A model generated the notes under the pieces. The model saw only the letters and a program-made list of their open reading frames with translations, was not told the origin of the DNA and did not search any database. Shown here piece after piece: positions 1 through 6,048 of a DNA stretch of 6,898 nt. The stretch comes from an uncultured Alistipes sp. (lineage in GTDB: Bacteria > Bacteroidota > Bacteroidia > Bacteroidales > Rikenellaceae). The position numbers and the translations under genes were made by a program. The number at the start of each line of letters is the position of its first letter. The stretch's first letter is position 1. The stretch spans positions 1 through 6,898 of the forward strand of contig CAUDHE010000110.1 in the NCBI GenBank assembly GCA_958449275.1, given 5' to 3'.

Positions 1-188
1 AGCGTAAAATGCCCCTCGCCGTCGGCATATACCACCGCATGAGCGATGGAATCGCGTTCCGCCGATACGGTAACCCATCCTGCGGGTTTGCCGTCGGACG
101 CATTCACCGTGCGTCCCGTGATCCGCACCTGAGCCGTTGCGCCGCCGAGCCAAACCAACGCCGCGAACAAAACAAAAAAACTTTTCAT
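1..188 (-). CDS. Secreted/outer-membrane protein with CarboxypepD_reg-like domain, 5' part only (runs off left edge)
   Basis: Reading leftward from the ATG at 188-186, the frame stays open for 62 full codons to the window edge. Residues 1-19 form a classic signal peptide: Lys2, a hydrophobic core (FFVLFAALVWL) and an Ala-Thr-Ala cleavage site before Gln20. From about residue 22 the chain reads ITGRTVNASDGKPAGWVTV and later YADGEGHFTL. This is the pattern of the carboxypeptidase-regulatory-like beta-sandwich (G-x-V-x-D/N-x-x-x-G-x-P ... D-x-x-G-x-F) that opens many Bacteroidota TonB-dependent receptors and other surface proteins. The body of the protein lies outside the window, so it could be a TonB-dependent receptor, another barrel or a different surface protein. 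It is divergent from pepD. I found no convincing promoter: an imperfect box, CAAATTTG, lies at 208-201 on this strand without a -33 partner. The start is supported by the signal peptide. Confidence 0.82.
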   Translation of the reverse strand, partial: MKSFFVLFAALVWLGGATAQVRITGRTVNASDGKPAGWVTVSAERDSIAHAVVYADGEGHFT

Positions 189-389
189 ATAAATATAAGT
201 CAAATTTGAAATACGGTTAAAGAAAAACGGTCGTTCCCGCTGTCTTGCTGAGGCAAGATTAGCACGGACGACACAGTTCTGCGTGTGGTTTCGCTTCGGC
301 GGAGGCCTATACGACTGTCGTAAAATCCCCCCCCCTCGATATTTTGTGCGAAAGGAACATTATTTCGATGGTTTCGTTTGCAGTTCAGG

Positions 390-418
390 TTGTTTTTCGA
401 GTGCAAGTTATATATTTA
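390..418 (+). promoter_or_regulatory. Weak candidate promoter for the small-RNA candidate
   Basis: A TTG at 390-392 is followed after 18 bases by TATATTTA at 411-418. The latter matches the Bacteroidota -7 element TAnnTTTG except for the final base. Initiation would fall near 425, just before the first helix of the structured stretch that ends at the terminator. The non-consensus last base and slightly short spacing make this tentative. An overlapping alternative box, TTTATTTG at 415-422, lacks the conserved A. Confidence 0.25.
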
Positions 419-424
419 TTTGCC

Positions 425-516
425 GTTTGCAAAACATTAGGCCGTAAAATGCGTAAGACGTGAAAATTTTGCAGCCGCGCGTAGCGGCGCATGCTGTTGT
501 CGGCACAGCATTTTTT
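425..516 (+). ncRNA. Candidate small RNA, about 90 nt
   Basis: Three helices lie end to end. TGCAAAA (428-434) pairs with TTTTGCA (467-473) and encloses a possible CATT/AATG inner stem (435-438 with 448-451). GCCGC (474-478) pairs with GCGGC (484-488). ATGCTGT (491-497) pairs with ACAGCAT (505-511) and runs into a U-tract. No plus-strand protein gene lies upstream that this terminator could serve, because the gene to the left is transcribed away from it. A short independent transcript is therefore the simplest reading. I do not recognise an RNA family: it does not resemble SRP RNA, tmRNA, RNase P RNA or a tRNA. The 5' end is inferred from a weak promoter. A long, attenuated pepD leader is the main alternative. 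Confidence 0.35.
491..516 (+). terminator. Intrinsic terminator with no annotated upstream gene
   Basis: A perfect 7-bp stem, ATGCTGT/ACAGCAT, around a 7-nt loop runs directly into TTTTTT (511-516). Orientation is plus, since the opposite strand has no U-tract after the stem. It lies about 40 bases before the probable pepD promoter, so it would insulate pepD from anything started upstream. Confidence 0.6.
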
Positions 517-556
517 CGGGCGACGGTCCGTGTATCGAGGCAATTATATGGCGTTT

Positions 557-590
557 TTGCGGGATAATAGGTGCGGATTTTGTATTTTTG
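557..590 (+). promoter_or_regulatory. Probable pepD promoter
   Basis: TATTTTTG at 583-590 is a full match to the Bacteroidota -7 element TAnnTTTG. A TTG at 557-559, within a T-run, could be the -33 element, but the 23-base spacing is longer than the usual 19-21. Transcription would begin at about 595, leaving a leader of roughly 20-25 nt before the pepD ATG. The element overlaps the more upstream in-frame GTG at 571, which argues against that codon as the start. Confidence 0.5.
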
Positions 591-618
591 TGATGATTTA
601 TCCGTAAAAAAACAGATT

Positions 619-2067
619 ATGACAGTCAGAGATTTGGAGCCGCGTGCGGTGTGGGAGCAGTTCGACGGCATTACTCGCGTACCTCGTCCGTCGAAGAAGG
701 AGGGGCGCATCATCGAATACCTTATGGATTTCGCCCGTCGCAACGGGATAGAGTGCGAACGCGACAAGACGGGCAACGTGGTCATGCGTCGGCCCGCGTC
801 GGCGGGATGCGAGGACCGTCCGACGGTTATCCTTCAGTCGCACGTGGATATGGTGTGCGAGAAGAATTCGGATGTCGACTTCGATTTCGAGAACGATGCC
901 ATACGCACCCGCATCGAGGACGGATGGGTGCGCGCCGAAGGCACTACGCTCGGCGCCGACTGCGGTATAGGCATGGCTGCGGCTATGGCCATGATGATCG
1001 ACAGCGAGTTGACGTGCGGAGCATTGGAGGCGTTGTTTACGGTCGACGAGGAGACGGGACTTACGGGTGCGTTCGGACTCGGCGAGGGTATGCTGAGAGG
1101 TAAGTACCTTATTAACCTCGATTCGGAGGACGAGGGCGAGATATTCATAGGCTGCGCGGGCGGCGTCGACACCGTGGCCGAGTTTCGTTATAAGAAAGAG
1201 GCGGCTTCGAAAGGGTATGTATTCTACCGTTTCGACGTGTCGGAGCTTGTCGGCGGCCATTCGGGCGACGATATCGACAAGGGGCGCGCCAATTCGAACA
1301 AGATTGCGGCGCGTCTGCTCTACGAGGCCCAGAGCCGTTATGACGCCCGTCTGAGTTACATGGACGGCGGTAATCTGCGCAACGCCATTCCGCGCGAGGC
1401 ATACGCGGTATTCGGGGTGCCCGCGAAGATGCGAAGTGCGTTCGAGGAGCGTTATGCCGCGTTCGCCGAGGAGGTGAAGGCTGAGTTCCGATCTACCGAT
1501 CCCGATATGCGTCTGTCGTTGACAGAGATGCCCGAGGTCGGCGAGGTGACGGACATCGAGTCGCAGCGGCGTCTTGTGGGGGCCTTGATGTGCGTGGCGA
1601 ACGGCGTTTTAGCCATGTCGCAGGCGGTGAAAGGGTTGGTGGAGACCTCTACCAATCTGGCGTCGGTGAAGTTTGTGGGCGATGATCGCATTGCAGTCAC
1701 CACATCGCAGCGTTCGTCGGTCGAGAGCGCGAAGCTCTGCGCCATGCAGACCGTCGAGGCGGCGTTCGTTTTGGCGGGAGCCGAAGTGTCGCATTCGGAG
1801 GGTTATCCGGGGTGGACGCCCGATCCCGATTCGCGGTTACTGCGCCTTACCGAGGAGTGCTATAGCCGTCTGTTCGGCGTGGAGCCTAAGGTGCGGGCCG
1901 TGCATGCGGGGCTGGAGTGCGGCTTGTTCCTCGAAAAGTATCCCGAACTGGAGATGGTATCGTTCGGCCCCACGATCCGTGGCGTACATTCGCCCGATGA
2001 GCGTCTGGAGATCGCCACGGTCGACAAATTCTGGCGTCTGTTGCGCGAGGTGGTGAAAAACGTGTGA
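619..2067 (+). CDS. pepD: Aminoacyl-histidine dipeptidase (peptidase family M20C)
   Basis: This is a cytosolic di-zinc dipeptidase that cleaves Xaa-His and other dipeptides (carnosinase type) in peptide turnover. The 482 residues match the roughly 485 of characterised PepD proteins. All key residues are visible: His75 and Asp77 in SHVDMV, Asp114 in LGADCG, Glu144-Glu145 in VDEETGLTGA, Asp168 in NLDSEDEG and His457 in GVHSPDER. Each precedes its equivalent in Vibrio PepD (His80, Asp82, Asp119, Glu149/150, Asp173, His461) by four or five residues. By family knowledge, His75, Asp114, Glu145, Asp168 and His457 bind metal, and Glu144 is the catalytic base. The middle part (about 190-390, with GGHSGDDIDKGRAN) is the lid/dimerisation domain. 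The ATG at 619 is chosen over the in-frame GTG at 571 because family homology begins there and the promoter overlaps the GTG. It appears to be a single-gene unit between its own promoter and terminator, with no signal peptide. Confidence 0.96.
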   Translation: MTVRDLEPRAVWEQFDGITRVPRPSKKEGRIIEYLMDFARRNGIECERDKTGNVVMRRPASAGCEDRPTVILQSHVDMVCEKNSDVDFDFENDAIRTRIEDGWVRAEGTTLGADCGIGMAAAMAMMIDSELTCGALEALFTVDEETGLTGAFGLGEGMLRGKYLINLDSEDEGEIFIGCAGGVDTVAEFRYKKEAASKGYVFYRFDVSELVGGHSGDDIDKGRANSNKIAARLLYEAQSRYDARLSYMDGGNLRNAIPREAYAVFGVPAKMRSAFEERYAAFAEEVKAEFRSTDPDMRLSLTEMPEVGEVTDIESQRRLVGALMCVANGVLAMSQAVKGLVETSTNLASVKFVGDDRIAVTTSQRSSVESAKLCAMQTVEAAFVLAGAEVSHSEGYPGWTPDPDSRLLRLTEECYSRLFGVEPKVRAVHAGLECGLFLEKYPELEMVSFGPTIRGVHSPDERLEIATVDKFWRLLREVVKNV

Positions 2068-2083
2068 TGTTTGCGACATATTC

Positions 2084-2120
2084 GAAAAACGGCGGCCCGA
2101 CTGATCGGGCTGTCGTTTTT
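2084..2120 (+). terminator. Intrinsic terminator after pepD
   Basis: GCCCGA (2095-2100) and TCGGGC (2105-2110) form a perfect 6-bp stem around a CTGA loop. It is flanked by partly complementary A-rich (2085-2092) and T-rich (2111-2120) arms that end in TTTTT. It starts 17 bases after the pepD stop codon and separates pepD from the receptor gene downstream. The A/T arms might let it work on both strands. Confidence 0.82.
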
Positions 2121-2173
2121 GTCTGTCTTTCGCGCGGAGCGGATATCGCACGGCGACATATTTTTCCGACTAC

Positions 2174-2204
2174 TTGACGATGTCGCTGATTATCCGTATA
2201 TTTG
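2174..2204 (+). promoter_or_regulatory. Promoter of the receptor gene, almost touching its start codon
   Basis: TTG at 2174-2176 and TATATTTG at 2197-2204 are 20 bases apart, a full match to the Bacteroidota housekeeping promoter (TTG-N19-21-TAnnTTTG). Only six bases (2205-2210) separate the box from the ATG at 2211. Transcription should therefore start within a few bases of the start codon, giving a leaderless or nearly leaderless mRNA. Confidence 0.7.
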
Positions 2205-2210
2205 CGTTAT

Positions 2211-4667
2211 ATGTTGTCGTCGGTAAAAATATACGGTCGGATTTTCGCAGCGGCGATTTTTTTATCGCTTGCACATGCGATCGCCTCGGCGCAGGAGGTC
2301 GACGACTACATGCGTTACAAGATCGATGCGGACGAGGCGGTGCGCGAAGCGGTGGAGAGCGATACGCTGCTCTTTTATCGTGCCGTGCAAAGCGGCCGCG
2401 ATCTGTTCGACGATATCACGGCATATCGTTTTTCGTATACCTCATTCGCCCGTCGCGGAATGTCGTATACCGAGCGGACGGCCGTGCTGGACGGAATCGG
2501 AGTGCGACGATCGGATGTGGCCGTATTGCGTCGGTTGGGGCTTACGGAATACCGTTATTCGGGCTTGACGCACGGATGTTACGCTACGGGCGGCATGGCG
2601 GGTGCGGATGAATTTTCGACGTCGGAGGGCGTGCCGATGCCGAGCGCCGACATAGGCATGTTCTTTTCGGGACGCGGATATCTGGGCGGTGTGCGGGCTG
2701 CGGTGAATGCCGTGATGCGTCGCGGATGGAGCATGTCGGCATACGTTGCGGGTCGCGGGGGCGACGATCTGTATGTCAAGGGTGTATATAACGATGGCAT
2801 GGACGGCGGTCTGCGCTTGACCAAGGAGTTCGACTCGGGCGGTGTTTTGGCCGTGGTGGGCACTGTGTCGGTGGCGGAACGCGGATTGCGTTCGGGGTCG
2901 GTGCGCGAGGTGTTCGAGCTTACGGGCGACAAAATGTATAATCCCTCGTGGGGTAGTCAGGAGGGGCGCGTGCGTAATTCGCGGGTGCGACGCGACTGTG
3001 TGCCGTTCATGACGGCTTCCTATACCGCCTCGGTGTGGGGACATACTCGGTTTTCCGTGTCGGCGGGAGGTTGTTTCGGTTTGCGGCGTTATTCGTCGCT
3101 CGGGTGGTACGACGCCATGACGCCCGTGCCCGACAACTATCGTTACCTGCCGAGTTTCTTTACGGACGAGGCGGCCGCGGTGACGGCGGAGGAGTGGCGG
3201 CGCGGCAACGAGGATTATACGCAGATAAACTGGGCGGAACTTTATCGCGAGAACCGTATGTCGGCGCGCGGAACCGTCTATGCGCTCGACGATAGGGTGG
3301 AGCGTGCGGCGCATGCCGAGGCTGCCGTACGGTTCCGCACCGAGTTGGGGCAGGATCTTACGATAAGTTACGGCGTGCGCGGCGTTTTGGATGCTCCGCG
3401 CCGATACAGGCAGATGCGCGACATGATGGGCGCGGCGTATCTGGTCGATCTGGATTACTATCTTGTCGACGACGATACCTATTCGGGTAAATCGCAGAAC
3501 GATCTGCGTCGGCCCGACCGACGCATAGGCGACGGCGACCGTTTTTCGTACGATTATTCGCTCGTCGACCGTGCGGTGTCGGCCGATGCGAGGTTCGAGT
3601 ACCGCAGCGACCGTTGGTATGTCGATGTCGCGGCAGAGGTCGGTTTCGAAGCTGTGTATCGTCACGGTTATTACGAAAAGGAGCTTTTCGCGGGCGACGG
3701 ATCCTACGGCCGTTCGGCGGCGGCGAGGTTCACGCCTTATGCGGTCAAAGCCGGCGCAGGATATGTTTTTTCGCCGAAACATTATCTGAACGCGGCTGTA
3801 TTTGCCGCATCGGCGACTCCCGATGCCGAGGATCTGTTTCTCAATCCGCAATACAACAATCGTATGGTCGACGATCGCAGGGCCGAGTTGCGTCGGGGTG
3901 TGGAGGCGAATTACGGATACACATCGCCGACGGCCGATGTCGTCATGACTCTGTACGCTGCTTCCACGCGCCGCGGCCGTAAGACTTTTCGCGCGTACGA
4001 CGATCTTTCGGGCGCCTATTGCGATGTCGACGTGTCGCGTATCGGTACGCTCGCATACGGTGCGGAACTTGCCGCCGAGGTGCACATGTCGTCGCGCTTG
4101 CGGGCCGATTTCGCAGCTTCGGCGGGACGTTACGTCTATTCCGAGAATCCGTTGGTCACGCATTATCGCGATACCGACAACGAGGTGGTAAGTCTGCTTT
4201 CGGAGAGTTACATGGGCGACTGCACGATCGGCGGTGCGCCGCAATTGTGCGGTACGGCGTCGATAACGTATTTTGATTACAAGGGCTGGGCCGCCACGTG
4301 CAGTGTGCAGGCAGTGGCGGCGCGGTATGTCGATCCGTCGTTCGTACGGCGCACCGAACGTGTGGCGAGGCAGGCTGCCGTGTCGGAGGAGGTTTACCGT
4401 CGTTTCGTCGATCAGCAGCGGCTCGGCGATGCCGTGACGGTCGATGCTTCGGTGTCGCGTTGGTTCCGCACGGGGCGTTCGCGGATAGTGGTCACATTGT
4501 CGGTGCGGAATCTGTTGGGTGACAGGGATATCGTGCGAAGCGGTTATGAGTCGTCGCGCATACGTCGTTATTCGAGCGGTGCGCAGACAGTTTATGCGCC
4601 GCACGAGGATGTGGTGACATATGCCTATCCGCGGACCTATTATTGTGTGGTGTCATGGAAATTCTGA
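2211..4667 (+). CDS. TonB-dependent receptor-like outer-membrane beta-barrel protein
   Basis: This 818-residue protein is predicted to sit in the outer membrane. Residues 1-27 are a signal peptide (hydrophobic IFAAAIFLSLAHAIA, cleavage at Ala-Ser-Ala before Gln28). Residues 55-120 look like a short plug (SGRDLFDD, SFARRGMSYTERTAVLDGIG). The barrel carries motifs I recall from a Bacteroidales TonB-dependent receptor family: YNPSWG (243-248), NYRYLPSFF (309-317), QINWAELY (338-345), QNDLRRPDRRIGDGDRFSYDY in shortened outline at 429-449, and VRNLLGDRDI (765-774). It ends in an aromatic beta-signal, VVSWKF, with terminal Phe818. The CarboxypepD_reg-like domain that usually precedes the plug in this family is absent, no clear TonB box is visible and there is no adjacent susD-like gene. 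The substrate is unknown. Eight cysteines in the mature chain are unusual for such a barrel. The ATG at 2211 is preferred to an in-frame TTG at 2202, which lies inside the promoter box. Confidence 0.88.
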   Translation: MLSSVKIYGRIFAAAIFLSLAHAIASAQEVDDYMRYKIDADEAVREAVESDTLLFYRAVQSGRDLFDDITAYRFSYTSFARRGMSYTERTAVLDGIGVRRSDVAVLRRLGLTEYRYSGLTHGCYATGGMAGADEFSTSEGVPMPSADIGMFFSGRGYLGGVRAAVNAVMRRGWSMSAYVAGRGGDDLYVKGVYNDGMDGGLRLTKEFDSGGVLAVVGTVSVAERGLRSGSVREVFELTGDKMYNPSWGSQEGRVRNSRVRRDCVPFMTASYTASVWGHTRFSVSAGGCFGLRRYSSLGWYDAMTPVPDNYRYLPSFFTDEAAAVTAEEWRRGNEDYTQINWAELYRENRMSARGTVYALDDRVERAAHAEAAVRFRTELGQDLTISYGVRGVLDAPRRYRQMRDMMGAAYLVDLDYYLVDDDTYSGKSQNDLRRPDRRIGDGDRFSYDYSLVDRAVSADARFEYRSDRWYVDVAAEVGFEAVYRHGYYEKELFAGDGSYGRSAAARFTPYAVKAGAGYVFSPKHYLNAAVFAASATPDAEDLFLNPQYNNRMVDDRRAELRRGVEANYGYTSPTADVVMTLYAASTRRGRKTFRAYDDLSGAYCDVDVSRIGTLAYGAELAAEVHMSSRLRADFAASAGRYVYSENPLVTHYRDTDNEVVSLLSESYMGDCTIGGAPQLCGTASITYFDYKGWAATCSVQAVAARYVDPSFVRRTERVARQAAVSEEVYRRFVDQQRLGDAVTVDASVSRWFRTGRSRIVVTLSVRNLLGDRDIVRSGYESSRIRRYSSGAQTVYAPHEDVVTYAYPRTYYCVVSWKF

Positions 4668-4904
4668 ACGGAATGAAATATATATTGTGTTGCTGTCGCA
4701 GTCGGGCAAGAGACGCGAACCTGACTGTTGCGCAAACCTCGGAGTCGGATCGCGCGCGATGCTTCGGATATCTGCCCCGATGCAGGGAATGATTTGGCGG
4801 TTTGGACGGAAAGAACTATCTTTGCCGCCGCGGATGAATCGTACGGCAACGGCCGTGTGACAATTATCCATCATGATGTGAAACTCCGTTATACCATATA
4901 GTTT
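4668..4904. other. Intergenic region between the receptor gene and obg
   Basis: These 237 bases hold no protein gene I can support. A hairpin, CAGTCGGG (4699-4706) with CCTGACTG (4720-4727) including one G-U pair, lies 31 bases after the receptor stop. It has no U-tract, so it is at best a weak or Rho-assisted 3' end. The right half contains the obg promoter and about 75-80 bases of obg leader. No Shine-Dalgarno sequence precedes the obg ATG; the bases before it are AT-rich, as is common in Bacteroidota. Confidence 0.55.
4793..4824 (+). promoter_or_regulatory. Promoter of obg
   Basis: TTTG at 4793-4796 and TATCTTTG at 4817-4824, separated by 20 bases, form the best Bacteroidota housekeeping promoter match in the window. 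Transcription would start near 4830 and give a leader of about 75 nt before the obg ATG at 4905. Obg therefore has its own promoter rather than depending on the receptor gene. Confidence 0.75.
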
Positions 4905-5921
4905 ATGGCAGGTTCGAACTTTGTCGATTATGTGAAGATATTTGCCCGCTCGGGTCACGGCGGCGCAGGTTCGTGTCATTTCCGCCGCGAGAAATTCGTT
5001 GCTTTCGGAGGACCCGACGGCGGCGACGGCGGCAAGGGCGGCAGCATAGTGTTGCAGGGCGACCGTCAGTATTGGACGCTTATTCATCTCAAATACCAGC
5101 GTCACCAGTTCGCCGAGGACGGCGAGGGCGGTCACGGAGCGCGTTCGACGGGCAAGGATGCTGCCGACATAGTGATTCCCGTGCCTCTGGGTACCGTGGC
5201 GCGTCGCGTGGTGGAGCACGAGGATGGTTCGACGACGATAGAATATGTGGGCGAAGTGACCGAGGACGGCGAACGTCTGGTGCTGCTCAAGGGCGGTCGC
5301 GGAGGTTTGGGCAACTGGCACTTCAAGAGCGCTACCAATCAGGCTCCGCGTTACGCGCAGCCCGGCGAGGAGGGCGACGAGGGGGCTTTTATTCTGGAGC
5401 TTAAGGTGCTGGCCGATGTGGGACTCGTGGGATTCCCCAATGCGGGCAAGAGTACGCTGCTCTCGGTGGTGTCGGCCGCAAAACCCAAGATAGCGAATTA
5501 TGCTTTTACGACGCTGGAGCCGAATTTGGGTATCGTGGAGGTACGCGACGGCAAGTCGTTCGTTATGGCCGACATACCCGGAATCATCGAGGGTGCGCAC
5601 GAGGGGCGCGGATTGGGTACGCGTTTTCTGCGGCACATCGAGCGCAATTCGGTGTTGCTGTTCATGATTCCTGCCGACAGCGACGATTTGGCGCGCGATT
5701 ACGAAATTCTGCTCGGCGAACTTACCCAATATAATCCCGAACTGCTCGACAAACAGCGCCTTTTGGCCGTTACCAAGTGCGATATGCTGGATGACGAATT
5801 GATAGAGCAGATGCGGCCACAGTTGCCCGAGGGGGTGCCGTCGGTATTCATATCGTCGGTATCGGGACTCAATATAACGAAATTGAAAGATATGCTCTGG
5901 AGTGCATTGCAGGCCCGATAA
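4905..5921 (+). CDS. obg: Obg-family GTPase (ribosome assembly)
   Basis: Obg (ObgE/CgtA) is a conserved, usually essential GTPase that binds the 50S subunit during late assembly and links ribosome maturation to growth and (p)ppGpp. Residues 1 to about 160 form the glycine-rich Obg fold (FGGPDGGDGGKGGSIVL near 34-50, GGRGGLGNWHFKSATNQAPR near 130-149). The GTPase domain follows: G1 GFPNAGKST (176-184), G2 Thr202/Thr203 (FTTLEPNLG), G3 DIPG (223-226), G4 TKCD (290-293) and G5 SSVSG (317-321). G4 has Thr where the general consensus has Asn; I recall this as common in Bacteroidota Obg proteins, so it is not a sign of decay. The protein stops at 338 residues, right after the GTPase domain, so it lacks the C-terminal OCT domain and the acidic tail seen elsewhere. 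The start is secure because MAGSNFVDYVKI is the family's usual N-terminus. It has its own promoter and terminator. Confidence 0.98.
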   Translation: MAGSNFVDYVKIFARSGHGGAGSCHFRREKFVAFGGPDGGDGGKGGSIVLQGDRQYWTLIHLKYQRHQFAEDGEGGHGARSTGKDAADIVIPVPLGTVARRVVEHEDGSTTIEYVGEVTEDGERLVLLKGGRGGLGNWHFKSATNQAPRYAQPGEEGDEGAFILELKVLADVGLVGFPNAGKSTLLSVVSAAKPKIANYAFTTLEPNLGIVEVRDGKSFVMADIPGIIEGAHEGRGLGTRFLRHIERNSVLLFMIPADSDDLARDYEILLGELTQYNPELLDKQRLLAVTKCDMLDDELIEQMRPQLPEGVPSVFISSVSGLNITKLKDMLWSALQAR

Positions 5922-5944
5922 CATGCGTTCGGTCGAAACAGACG

Positions 5945-5976
5945 GCTGCCCGATGATGTTCGGGCAGCTTTTTTTT
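5945..5976 (+). terminator. Intrinsic terminator after obg
   Basis: GCTGCCCGA (5945-5953) pairs perfectly with TCGGGCAGC (5960-5968) around a 6-nt loop and is followed by eight T residues (5969-5976). It lies 23 bases after the obg stop. On the minus strand the same stem follows the convergent lipoprotein gene by about 70 bases but lacks a strong U-tract, so it is at best a weak terminator in that direction. Confidence 0.95.
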
Positions 5977-6048
5977 GAACGATATGCGGTAATGTTACGG
6001 GGCGCTGTTTTCGTCGACTCGCATCTTCGGCGCGATCCTCGCCGCAAC

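Larger units (their letters stand above)
189..618. other. Divergent intergenic region, 430 bases
   Basis: This gap separates the left-edge minus-strand gene from pepD. It is more AT-rich than the genes around it. I see no credible protein gene here: the open frames in both directions resemble no known protein and overlap the RNA-like signals. It holds a small hairpin (243-258, TCTTGC/GCAAGA around a TGAG loop) with no U-tract, a run of nine C residues (327-335), and a stack of helices from 428 to 511 ending in a plus-strand intrinsic terminator. The probable pepD promoter lies at about 557-590. The small-RNA candidate, terminator and promoters are listed separately. Confidence 0.7.

Noticed and set aside
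200..330. Possible tRNA or known structured RNA in the GC-rich part of the divergent region
   Set aside because: No cloverleaf, T-loop motif or acceptor pairing could be built on either strand; only a small TCTTGC/GCAAGA hairpin is present.
571..618. Longer pepD starting at the in-frame GTG at 571
   Set aside because: The extra 16 residues are not part of the PepD family, and the GTG lies upstream of and next to the TATTTTTG box, so it would not be in the mRNA.
408..785. Minus-strand frame of 125 codons running into pepD
   Set aside because: It has no similarity to known proteins, overlaps the pepD promoter and start, and crosses the structured terminator region.
2442..4604. Very long open frame (720 codons) on the minus strand opposite the receptor gene
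   Set aside because: The sense frame is a clear receptor with a signal peptide and barrel motifs. The antisense frame is rich in Arg and His with no recognisable domains. It arises because sense codons TTA, CTA and TCA are rare in this GC-rich gene, which removes stops from the opposite strand.
4621..4860. Plus-strand frame of 79 codons between the receptor gene and obg
   Set aside because: It starts inside the receptor gene, has no recognisable sequence and covers the obg promoter.
4653..6047. Long minus-strand open frame opposite obg
   Set aside because: Obg is certain on the plus strand. The antisense protein has no domain resemblance and also covers the obg promoter and terminator; it is a codon-bias artefact.
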